Shown here piece by piece: positions 1-7,225 of a DNA stretch of 64,000 nt. The notes under the pieces were generated by a model. That model did no database searches, was not told where the DNA came from, and worked only from the letters and a program-made list of their open reading frames with translations. The position numbers and the translations under genes were made by a program. Positions within the stretch are counted from its first letter, which is position 1. Every line of letters starts with the position of its first letter. The stretch is from Actinopolymorpha rutila (GTDB lineage Bacteria > Actinomycetota > Actinomycetes > Propionibacteriales > Actinopolymorphaceae), in NCBI RefSeq assembly GCF_013407855.1, contig NZ_JACBZH010000001.1:5952001-6016000 (forward strand), given 5' to 3'.

Positions 1-372
1 GCCACCGTGCGCAGGCTTGCCTGCGAGGCCGACCTCATCCCCGTCGTCCTCGGCGGAGACGGGCAACTCCTCGACCTCGGCCACTCCGACCGCTTCTTCA
101 AGGAGCACCAACGCCGCGCCCTCGCCATCCGCGACGGCAGCCACTGCCACTTCCCCGGCTGCCAGATTCCAGAGCCGCGCTGCGTCACCCATCACATGAC
201 CGCCTGGGACCACGGCGGACCGACAGACCTCGCCAACGGCGTACTCCTGTGCCGCTACCACCACACCACCGTCCACCACAAAGGCTGGCACGTCCGCATG
301 GGCACCCACGGCCACCCCGAATACGTACCGCCCGAGTGGTCGGACCCGCAACGACGAATCCTCCGCCCGTAG
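1..372 (+). CDS. DUF222/HNH endonuclease family protein, C-terminal part
   Basis: The reading frame is open from the first base, so the gene begins outside the window and only the last 123 codons are present. This piece carries an HNH nuclease signature: a CHFPGC cysteine pair, then THHMTAWDHGG, the Asn of LANGVLLC and the closing CRYHH. Proteins with an N-terminal DUF222 and a C-terminal HNH of this kind occur in many copies in actinobacterial genomes, sometimes linked to mobile introns or inteins, but their biological role is mostly unknown. The DUF222 half is inferred from family architecture, not seen. The next gene lies 64 bases downstream on the same strand and is probably independent. 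Confidence 0.85.
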   Translation, partial: ATVRRLACEADLIPVVLGGDGQLLDLGHSDRFFKEHQRRALAIRDGSHCHFPGCQIPEPRCVTHHMTAWDHGGPTDLANGVLLCRYHHTTVHHKGWHVRMGTHGHPEYVPPEWSDPQRRILRP

Positions 373-436
373 GACGAGACCAGACCTCGCCGATCGGCGC
401 ATGATCAAGGTCCCGACACCGTACGGAGGAGACCTG

Positions 437-1803
437 ATGCAGCAGATCGGTGAGCACGCAGTGGTCCTCGGCGCCGGGATGTCCGGCCTGCTGGCAGCCC
501 GGGTCCTGACCGAGGCGTACGAACGAGTGACGCTCCTCGACCGCGACCCCATCCGCGCCGACGGATCACCGCGCCGCGGGGTGCCGCAGGGACGACACGC
601 GCACGTGCTCCTCGCGCGGGGAGGGGAGGTCATCGAGGACCTGTTCCCGGGCATCACGGGCGAACTCGTCGCCGACGGAGCAGTGACCGCCGAACCCCTT
701 GTCGACTTCAGGATCTGCGTCGGCGGTCATACCCTCCGGCCGGTCCCGGTCGGGCCATCGATGTTGCAGTGCACCCGGCCGTTCCTCGAACACCACGTAC
801 GCGACCGCGTGCTGGCGCTCCCCGGGGTGACCGCGGTGAACGGGCACGACGCGGTTGGCCTGAGCATCGACGCCCACCGCCACCGGATCACCGGCGTGCG
901 GGTCGTACACGGACGAGACGTGAGTACGGAGGAGACGCTGACGGCCGATCTCGTGGTCGACGCCACCGGGCGCGCCGGCCGTACTCCGGTGTGGTTGGAG
1001 ACACTCGGCCTCTCCCGCCCGCGGGAGGAGGAGTTCCGGGTGAACGTCCAGTACGCCAGCCGGCTCATGCGTCTTCCCCGCGACTACGCCGAACAGGAGA
1101 AGGGCATCACGGTCGGTGCGGTGCCGGGCCGACCGCGAGGTATGGGCGTGTTCGCTGTCGAGGGCGGGCACCACATCGTCACCCTCGCCGACTTCCTGGG
1201 CGGGCACCGCACGGCAGCCGACGAGGACGGCTTCCTCGAGTTCGCCGCCACCGTGTCGCCACCGGAGGTGTTGTCGGCGATCCGCCGCGGCGAACCGGTC
1301 GGCGAGATCGCCACCTATCGCTACCGGTCCTCGGTGCGCCGCCACTACCAGGAGCTGTCCGACCTCCCCGACAGGCTGCTGGTGACCGGGGACGGGCTGT
1401 GCAGTTTCAGCCCCGCCTACGGGCAGGGGATGACCGTGGCGGCCCTGCAGGCGTTGGCCTTGCGGGACACCCTGGCGCAGGGGCGACCGGCCTCGCGCAC
1501 CGCTTCTTCCGGGCCGCGTCGAAACTCGTCGTCGATCCGTGGAACCTCGCCCTCAGAGCCGACCTCGCACTTCCGGAGATCGAGGGGAGGCGGACGGTGT
1601 CGATCCGGTTGGCCAATGCCTACGTCGCACAGCTGTACGCGGCCGCCGCCGTCGACGATCTCGTCGCACGGCAGTTCATGCGGGTCGTGTACCTGCTCGA
1701 CCCGCCGGCCCGGCTCATGAGCCCCTCGGTCGCGTGGAGAGTGTTGCGAAGGCGAGTGTCCGCAGGTCTCGTCCCGCCGCGACTCACCGCGCCCGGACGG
1801 TGA
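437..1803 (+). pseudogene. FAD-dependent oxidoreductase (geranylgeranyl reductase/hydroxylase-like), frameshifted
   Basis: The protein starts at ATG 437, seven bases after a GGAGGA ribosome site, and opens with a Rossmann FAD motif (VVLGAGMSGLLAARVL). It continues with the family's DGSPRRGVPQGRHAHVLL, VVDATGRAGRTPVWL and the second FAD motif VTGDGLCSFSPAYGQGM. Near 1480-1484 the conserved reading jumps from frame 2 to frame 1: the C-terminal part (FFRAASKLVVDPWNL to the stop at 1803) is only in frame 1. Adding one G to the GGGG run at 1480-1483 restores a protein of about 455 residues, the normal length for these flavoproteins. It is either a recent pseudogene or a sequencing error. The unshifted frame would instead end at 1720 with a nonsense tail. 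The substrate is unknown. The 3' end overlaps the convergent gene by 20 bases. Confidence 0.8.
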
Positions 1804-2815
1804 ACTCCGCGGTGTGCACGCGACCGCCGTGCCGGAAGTCCAGGTAGAGGCGGTACGCCCCCGCACTCGGCACCTCGGTGTGGAACGCCACCCGTGGCCC
1901 GGCGGTCGTCTTCCCGTCGCCGGGTTCACCGTCGGGATGCACGTGCAGGTACGCCAGATCGCCGGCCCGCAGCGCCACGAGGTGTCCGTACGCGCCGAGG
2001 TAGGGCTGCAGGTCGGTGACCTCGCGGCCGCCGCGCCTGATCGTGAGGGTCAGCAAGGCGGACCTGCCGGCCTGCGGGTCGCCGCTCAACGTCACCTCGT
2101 AGCCGTCGACCCGCGCCACGGAACGCACCTCGGGCAGCGCACGCGGCTCGTACCTGCCGGCCACCGGGACGTCGACGCCCAGCGTGGTCGCCTCCCCGCC
2201 GGTCGGGGTGAAGTCGGCGAACGCACGATAGGTGCCGGCAGCCGTGAAGGGCAGCCGGATCCGCCACACACCGTCCGCGCCGAGCGCCGGGTGGACGTGC
2301 CGGAACAACGACAGGTCGCGCCGGACGACGATCAGGTGCAGCCGCTTGTCGTGCACCCTGTCGAAGGCCGTGATCGGCCGGCCGCGACTGTCGACGACGC
2401 GGAACGCGAACTCCCCGTTCCGGCCCACCACCGGGTCCGGCGACACCCGCTGAAGCGTGTAGCCGTGCTGGCTGACCATCAGTCCGCCGGGCACCTCGGC
2501 TTGCTGGGCGTCCGACATGCCCTCGTGCCCTGACATGCCGTCCTTCTCGGCCGCCCCACCGCTCTCGGCCGCCCCGCCGTGCCCGGCCTTATCGTCGTGC
2601 CCTCCGGCCGGACTCTGCTTCTTGGCCGGCTCGTCGTGGCCGGGCGACATGCCCTCCATCGGATCCGCTTTCGGCTTCTTTGAGGCGGAGTGCGCGGCCG
2701 GCGCGGCGGTCTCCTCCGACGCGAGCGGACCGACCACCCGACCGGCCCCGTAGGCCGCACCGAACGCGATCACCAGGCCGCCGGCGAAGATGCCCAGTCT
2801 GGTGGTGGTGTTCAT
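1784..2815 (-). CDS. exported His/Met/Asp-rich protein, probably metal (copper) related
   Basis: The N-terminus has one hydrophobic segment (LGIFAGGLVIAFGAAYGAG), a signal anchor or signal peptide, so the rest should lie outside the membrane. Residues about 40-110 form a low-complexity linker rich in His, Met, Asp, Gly and Lys (for example GMSPGHDEP, DKAGHGG, GMSGHEGM), the kind of composition that binds copper. The remaining 220 residues look like two beta-sandwich repeats with conserved His motifs (LSLFRHVHPALG, LAYLHVHPDG). Similar proteins lie near copper exporters in actinobacteria, but no pump is adjacent here. ATG 2815 has a GAGGAG site at 2821-2826. A CsoR-like palindrome sits just upstream at 2844-2860, which fits copper control. 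The exact function is unknown. Confidence 0.8.
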   Translation of the reverse strand: MNTTTRLGIFAGGLVIAFGAAYGAGRVVGPLASEETAAPAAHSASKKPKADPMEGMSPGHDEPAKKQSPAGGHDDKAGHGGAAESGGAAEKDGMSGHEGMSDAQQAEVPGGLMVSQHGYTLQRVSPDPVVGRNGEFAFRVVDSRGRPITAFDRVHDKRLHLIVVRRDLSLFRHVHPALGADGVWRIRLPFTAAGTYRAFADFTPTGGEATTLGVDVPVAGRYEPRALPEVRSVARVDGYEVTLSGDPQAGRSALLTLTIRRGGREVTDLQPYLGAYGHLVALRAGDLAYLHVHPDGEPGDGKTTAGPRVAFHTEVPSAGAYRLYLDFRHGGRVHTAEFTVRAR

Positions 2816-2843
2816 CCGATCTCCTCAACTCGCGCGGTCACCC

Positions 2844-2860
2844 TACCCCCGTACGGTATA
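2844..2860 (-). promoter_or_regulatory. CsoR-like copper operator candidate
   Basis: On the minus strand the site reads ATACCGTACGGGGGTA, close to the ATACCCCTACGGGGGTAT operator known for Bacillus CsoR but one base shorter. It lies about 30 bases upstream of the start of the His/Met-rich exported protein. No csoR gene is in the window, so the assignment rests on sequence likeness and the nature of the downstream product. Confidence 0.4.
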
Positions 2861-3045
2861 TCAGGCTGTCAACGCGAATGGCACGGGACCGGAAATCCCC
2901 CGTCCGGGCGCCCGCGCTGCGCGAGCTACGCCGGGTCGCCCGCGGGCAGGTGCGGGTCTTCCCGCTGGTCGACCAGGCCGGCGGTCGGCTCGACGGCCTG
3001 GTCGACGACCTCGTGCGCACGCACGCCCTGAAGAGCCCCGAACCC

Positions 3046-3417
3046 TCAGTCGCGCTTGGGGAGTTGCTGCAGCGCCCACCGGTTGCCGTCGGGGTCGGCG
3101 AAGAAGACGAACGAACCCCAGGGGAACTCCTGCACCTCGCTGACGTCCACGCCGCGCCCGCTGAGCTCGGCGTGCGCGGCGTGGACGTCGGACACCACGA
3201 TCTGCAGACCCTCGACCGAGCCCGGCTCGGCCTCGGTGACTCCCCGGCCGATGCAGATCGAGCACGCGGAGCCGGGCGGGGTGAGCTGGACGAACCGGAT
3301 CTCCTCGCTGACCTCGTGGTCGTGGTCGGCGTTGAACCCGACCTGGTCGACGTAAAACGCCTTGGCCTTGTCCACGTCGGACACGGGGACCGCGACGAGT
3401 TCGAGCTTCCAGTCCAT
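3046..3417 (-). CDS. VOC family (glyoxalase/bleomycin-resistance fold) protein
   Basis: This 123-residue protein has the two beta-alpha-beta-beta-beta modules of the vicinal oxygen chelate fold: the first around LVAVPVSDVDKAKAFYVDQVGF, with the family's alternating pattern, and the second ending in FFADPDGNRWALQQLP. The FxDPDGN signature and length are typical of stand-alone VOC proteins that act as dimers. Members include glyoxalases, dioxygenases and drug-binding proteins, and nothing in the sequence identifies a substrate. ATG 3417 follows a GGGAAG site. The gene stands alone, with about 230 bases before the His/Met-rich gene and 164 bases before the phytanoyl-CoA dioxygenase gene. Confidence 0.9.
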   Translation of the reverse strand: MDWKLELVAVPVSDVDKAKAFYVDQVGFNADHDHEVSEEIRFVQLTPPGSACSICIGRGVTEAEPGSVEGLQIVVSDVHAAHAELSGRGVDVSEVQEFPWGSFVFFADPDGNRWALQQLPKRD

Positions 3418-3581
3418 GGAACGACTTCCCTTCGGCTGAGCCTGTGATCACGGGCGTACGGCGGGAGCGCCGCCGCCCACAGGAACAACGTTAGGAGTCA
3501 TTCCGGCCAGTTCCCGACCTCAAACCGAGGTGGTTCGGGATCGGTTGCGAGGTTCGACCCGACCGACCGGAGCTCAGGCCC

Positions 3582-4337
3582 TCAGGCGCGAGCCTTGAGC
3601 CGTCCGCCGTACCGCGCATTCGGCGCCTCCAGCATGGCGCGCTGCCGCTCGGTGAGGTCGGGGTAGTCGTTGGCGTCGTAGTAGCCCGCCGACCACGACA
3701 CCGCCGCCGGGCTGTACTTGTAGAACGCCGTCCGCCGCTCGTCCGCACCCCGCCAGGGCAGCGTCCCGTGCACGAGCGCCTCGGTGAAGACGACGGCCGT
3801 GCCGGCCGGCCCGGTGACCCGGCGTACGCAGGGGTGCTGGTTGGCGAGTTGCTTCCAGTCGGCCGGGAACGGGAACGCGCTCTTGTGGCTGCCCGGCACG
3901 CAGGCGAACCCACCGTCGTCGGGGCCGACGTCCTTGAGGTTGAAGCCGACCGCGACCAGACCGCTGCGGATCCGGCCGTCGTGGGTGACCGTGTAGTACT
4001 CCGACGCACGGAACGGCACCGCGCCACCGTGCAGGACCGTACCGATCGGGCCGTCCCCGGTACGGATGATGTCGGCGTAGGTGTGGTCGAGGCGGAAGTC
4101 GGAGCCGAGGACGTCGTCGAGCACGTCCACCACCGGCGGCAGGTCCATCAGGGTCCGGAACGCCGCGTCGCGCCCCAGCAGGTCGCCGAACCGGTGCGTG
4201 CGCATGTCCGGCTCGGCCTCCCGCTCGGTCATCTCGTCGAGCTGGGCGTTGAGGCGTTGCAAAAGGTCGGCCGGAATGGCGTCGGGAATCGTGAGGTAGC
4301 CCTGCAGGTCGAACAGGTAACGGTCCTGGTCGTTCAC
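3582..4337 (-). CDS. phytanoyl-CoA dioxygenase (PhyH) family protein
   Basis: This predicted Fe(II)/2-oxoglutarate-dependent oxygenase has 251 residues from GTG 4337, which sits after a GGAGG site (about 4343-4347). The frame is open for 61 codons further upstream, but that stretch has no family similarity. The double-stranded beta-helix signatures are present: LDHTYAD for the proximal metal ligands, GGFACVPGSHKS typical of PhyH proteins, and the distal His in ALVHGTLPWRG with an Arg a few residues later (DERRTAF). Bacterial members hydroxylate varied small molecules, such as acyl-CoAs, amino acids, ectoine and natural products. The substrate is unknown here. It is divergent from the DinB-family gene at 4564, with 226 bases between them. 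Confidence 0.9.
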   Translation of the reverse strand: MNDQDRYLFDLQGYLTIPDAIPADLLQRLNAQLDEMTEREAEPDMRTHRFGDLLGRDAAFRTLMDLPPVVDVLDDVLGSDFRLDHTYADIIRTGDGPIGTVLHGGAVPFRASEYYTVTHDGRIRSGLVAVGFNLKDVGPDDGGFACVPGSHKSAFPFPADWKQLANQHPCVRRVTGPAGTAVVFTEALVHGTLPWRGADERRTAFYKYSPAAVSWSAGYYDANDYPDLTERQRAMLEAPNARYGGRLKARA

Positions 4338-4563
4338 GTGTCCTCCGTGGACGGTTGCGAGTGCACCGTCGAACGATTGTTCCATCGGGCACCGACGCCC
4401 GGCCCGGTCCCCGCGTGGCCACATCCCGCCGTTCCGCAGCGTTCCCGGACCAGCGCGACGGGTCAACGGACGGAGCACGTTCTGGCGGTCCCGGGGTTTG
4501 CCGGGCCGCTGCCGGAGCACGACAGATAGGACGACCCTGACCGACGACCGGAGGAGTGACGGG

Positions 4564-5079
4564 ATGTCCAGTTCGGAATTGCTGGTGGACGCGTTCGACC
4601 GGGTCCGCGAGACGGTTCACCAGGCCGTGGATGGCCTGTCCGCGGAGCAGCTCGCGTTCCGCGTGGACGACGAGGCCAACTCGATCGCCTGGCTGGTCTG
4701 GCACCTGACCAGGGTCCAGGACGACCACATCGCCGACGTCGCGGGAACCGAACAGGTCTGGACGGCCGACAGCTGGTTCGAGCGCTTCGACCTGCCCTTC
4801 GAGCCGTCCGCCACGGGGTACGGCCACAGCCCGAAGGAGGTCGCGCAGGTGCGGGTCGACTCGGCCGACCTGCTGACCGGCTACCACGACGCCGTTCACC
4901 AGGCGACGGTCGCCTACGTCGCCGGACTCGGCGACGAGGACCTTCCGCGCGTGGTGGACGAGGCGTGGGACCCGCCGGTGACGCTGGCCGTACGCCTGGT
5001 CAGCGTGATCAACGACGACCTCCAGCACGCCGGCCAGGCCGCGTTCATCCGCGGTGTGGTGGAACGCCGTACGAGCTGA
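4564..5079 (+). CDS. DinB/DUF664-type metal-dependent protein
   Basis: The 171-residue protein is all-helical and resembles the DinB/YfiT-like superfamily, specifically DUF664. The helix-2 metal ligand appears in WLVWHLTRVQDDH and another conserved His in DDLQHAGQAAFIRG near the C-terminus. Members form a four-helix bundle with a three-His metal site, and in actinobacteria several use mycothiol or related thiols as cofactor. The exact reaction is not evident. ATG 4564 is preceded by a strong CGGAGGAG site near 4549-4556. An in-frame extension to 4498 has no similarity and was excluded. The gene is monocistronic and convergent with the HIT gene at 5113. Confidence 0.85.
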   Translation: MSSSELLVDAFDRVRETVHQAVDGLSAEQLAFRVDDEANSIAWLVWHLTRVQDDHIADVAGTEQVWTADSWFERFDLPFEPSATGYGHSPKEVAQVRVDSADLLTGYHDAVHQATVAYVAGLGDEDLPRVVDEAWDPPVTLAVRLVSVINDDLQHAGQAAFIRGVVERRTS

Positions 5080-5112
5080 GCGGCCGCACTTACGCGGCGC
5101 AGGCGAGGGTGC

Positions 5113-5580
5113 TCAGACCTCCGCGTCCACGGGGGTGCGCAGCCTGGCCGCCAGCCGACGCGCGAGCGCGTCGCGTTCGTGCGTACTCACCTCGTCGGCC
5201 TCGCCACGCCCGAGCAGACCGAAGACACCCGGACCGCACAGGTCGGGGTCGAGGTCGACAGGACGCGGCACGACGTGGAAGTGCAGGTGGAACCCGGGTG
5301 CCTCGCCGAACTCCGCGACGTAGGTCTTGGGCGTTCCGAGCTCCGCCGCCAGCGCCCGCGCCAATCGGACCTGCCACGTGCCCAGGCCGGCCGCCTCCTC
5401 GGCGGTCAGCTCGGCCAGCTCCATGACGTGCCGGCGCGGGACCAGCACCAGCCAGCCGAGCAGTCCGCTGCCGGTGCTGTGCACGACGCGCCAGCGGTCG
5501 TCGTAGCCGATCACCTCCCGCGGCGGGAGCCGGTCGAACTCCGCCTCGCGGTCGCAGGTGTAACACGCACCCGGGTTCAC
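5113..5580 (-). CDS. HIT family protein
   Basis: This is a histidine-triad nucleotide-binding/hydrolase family protein of about 155 residues. The catalytic triad is seen as GFHLHFHVVPR (His-x-His-x-His), and the N-terminal CYTC pair resembles the zinc site of HinT/Hit-like proteins. The mid-region LVLVPRRHVMELAEL is also typical. Members cleave nucleoside phosphoramidates or dinucleoside polyphosphates. GTG 5580 overlaps the stop of the upstream gene in a GTGA quartet, which suggests translational coupling; GTG 5589 is an alternative start. It is the second gene of a two-gene operon with the TIGR03086 protein. Confidence 0.9.
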   Translation of the reverse strand: MNPGACYTCDREAEFDRLPPREVIGYDDRWRVVHSTGSGLLGWLVLVPRRHVMELAELTAEEAAGLGTWQVRLARALAAELGTPKTYVAEFGEAPGFHLHFHVVPRPVDLDPDLCGPGVFGLLGRGEADEVSTHERDALARRLAARLRTPVDAEV

Positions 5581-6170
5581 GCGGACCACTTCGGGTCGCG
5601 CCCGCTGAGGCCGAGCGCCTGGTCGAACATCGGGGCGTCCGCCGGGACGTCCACCACCGCGCCGAACAGGCCCTCACGGTTGGACATCTGGTCCGAGGAG
5701 GCCGCCATCGAGGTGAACTCGAACACCACCTTCGCGCTGTCCTCGTCGACGTCGAACGGCTGGCCGGTCGCGCGGGCGAGGTCCCACCCGTGCAGCACGG
5801 ACTCCTCCAGTGCCACCATGCCGGCGACCTGGGCGGGCAGAGTGAGGCCGCCGGCCCGCGCCTGACCCTCGTAGGCGGCCGGGTCGGACCAGGCGGCGGC
5901 GAGCTCCTCCAGTTGCCGCGGGATGCTCTCGCGCCAGTCGGCGGCGAGGTTGTCCGCAGAGGACTGCGGCGGGCCGTCGGGCATACCCTCCAGAGGCGCC
6001 TTGCGCGCGGCGGCGGTGAACGCCATCGACAGGCCACCGATGTGGTCGAGCAGATCGCCCACGGTGTATCCCTCACACGGAGTGCGTGCCTGCAGTTGGT
6101 CGTCGCGAACCCCGCTCACCAGAACAGCAAGCTTGCGAGTCGCCGGGCCGAGGTCGAACATCCTGCCCAC
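5577..6170 (-). CDS. TIGR03086 family metal-binding protein (mycothiol maleylpyruvate isomerase-like)
   Basis: The sequence MFDLGPATRKLAVLVSGVRD followed by CEGYTVGDLLDHIGGL matches the TIGR03086 branch of the mycothiol-dependent maleylpyruvate isomerase N-terminal fold, and the C-terminal VLHGWDLARATGQP carries another metal-ligand His. The fold is a DinB-like four-helix bundle with a divalent metal. In actinobacteria many are thought to be thiol-dependent enzymes, but most have no assigned reaction. I chose GTG 6170, five bases after GGGGAGG; ATG 6161 and an upstream GTG at 6218 are alternatives. It overlaps the HIT gene by four bases and probably co-transcribes with it. Confidence 0.85.
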   Translation of the reverse strand: MGRMFDLGPATRKLAVLVSGVRDDQLQARTPCEGYTVGDLLDHIGGLSMAFTAAARKAPLEGMPDGPPQSSADNLAADWRESIPRQLEELAAAWSDPAAYEGQARAGGLTLPAQVAGMVALEESVLHGWDLARATGQPFDVDEDSAKVVFEFTSMAASSDQMSNREGLFGAVVDVPADAPMFDQALGLSGRDPKWSA

Positions 6171-6246
6171 GAAGGCCTCCCCGAAGGTCGTGTCGGTCGT
6201 AGGCACCACCCTGCCCAACCGACCCAGCGATGTCCACGCCCCGCGC

Positions 6247-7170
6247 TCAGCAGATCAGACCGCGTTTCGCCTGCGGGCCGTGACCGACAGGGGCCTCGCC
6301 GATCCAGCGCTCGTCGACGGGTTCGGACGCGAGCTGGTACCGCGAGTCCGAGGACAACCGGATCCGGTTCGAACGGTTGTCCAGGCTGGCATGCACGAGG
6401 TAGATGCTGAACGTCAGCAGGTCGCCGGCACGGAACTCCGCCGTCAGCCACCGTCCACCGAGTCGCTCGCGCACCTCCACCGGGTCGTCGGACAGACTGC
6501 CGTTCCACCGAGGCTCGGCATCGGCCGCCGGATCGGCGTTCGTGCAGTACGTGTCGACGTCGCGGAGTGCGTAGTCCTCGCGGATCTCGGCCCGCCGGTG
6601 CGAACCCTCCAGCACCATGAGTCCGCCGAGTTCGAAGTCCGCCTCACCCAGTGGCACCCACGCGGTGCAGACGTCGTGAGTCCCGCGTCCCATGAAGACC
6701 ACGTCGCCATGCGGTGCCGTTCCACGTCCCGGTGCGACGGCACGCATCCAGGTGAAGTCGTAGTGCCGGATCGGGCCGTCCAGCAGGGACTCGTAGAAGC
6801 CCAGCAGGTGCCGGCCGTACAGAAGCTGATGCAAGGACGGGTTGTCATGGGCGAGATCCGGCTTGAACGTCAGGTTCGAGTCGGCCGGCGCGACCGCGAG
6901 GTCGGCCGGAGACGCCGGATCGGTGAGGCCCTCCTCGTGCAGCCGGTCGGTCACGCTCCTGCGCGCGGCCGCCACGTCGGCCGGGTCGAAGAAGCCGGGC
7001 AGGAAGAGATATCCGTCCTCGACCATCCGTTCCCGAAGCTTGCCCGGGTCGCCTCCGACATCGGTGGAGTCCCGCAGCTGTCCCAGTGCGGTCGGCGTCG
7101 TGTCGAGTTCACGTCCTCGCGAGGACAGGCGCGGCCAGTGCGCGGTCGAGGTCTGTGTCGGCGCGGTCAC
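6247..7170 (-). CDS. phytanoyl-CoA dioxygenase (PhyH) family protein
   Basis: This is a second, distinct Fe(II)/2-oxoglutarate oxygenase of 307 residues. The iron-binding His-x-Asp is seen in APHGDVVFMG, the distal His in YLVHASLDNRS, and the 2-oxoglutarate-binding Arg follows in NRIRLSSDSRY. GLMVLEGSHR is the PhyH loop, and DGYLFLPGFFD the N-terminal strand. GTG 7170 follows a GAAGGAG site. It starts 55 bases after the stop of the solute-binding protein gene on the same strand, so the two may form one transcript, which suggests the oxygenase acts on something related to the imported ligand. That link is inference from position only. Confidence 0.9.
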   Translation of the reverse strand: MTAPTQTSTAHWPRLSSRGRELDTTPTALGQLRDSTDVGGDPGKLRERMVEDGYLFLPGFFDPADVAAARRSVTDRLHEEGLTDPASPADLAVAPADSNLTFKPDLAHDNPSLHQLLYGRHLLGFYESLLDGPIRHYDFTWMRAVAPGRGTAPHGDVVFMGRGTHDVCTAWVPLGEADFELGGLMVLEGSHRRAEIREDYALRDVDTYCTNADPAADAEPRWNGSLSDDPVEVRERLGGRWLTAEFRAGDLLTFSIYLVHASLDNRSNRIRLSSDSRYQLASEPVDERWIGEAPVGHGPQAKRGLIC

Positions 7171-7225
7171 GGTGCTCCTTCTGGAGTTGGCGTATCGACG
7201 TGGAAGAGTGGCCGGCGGCGGGCCG

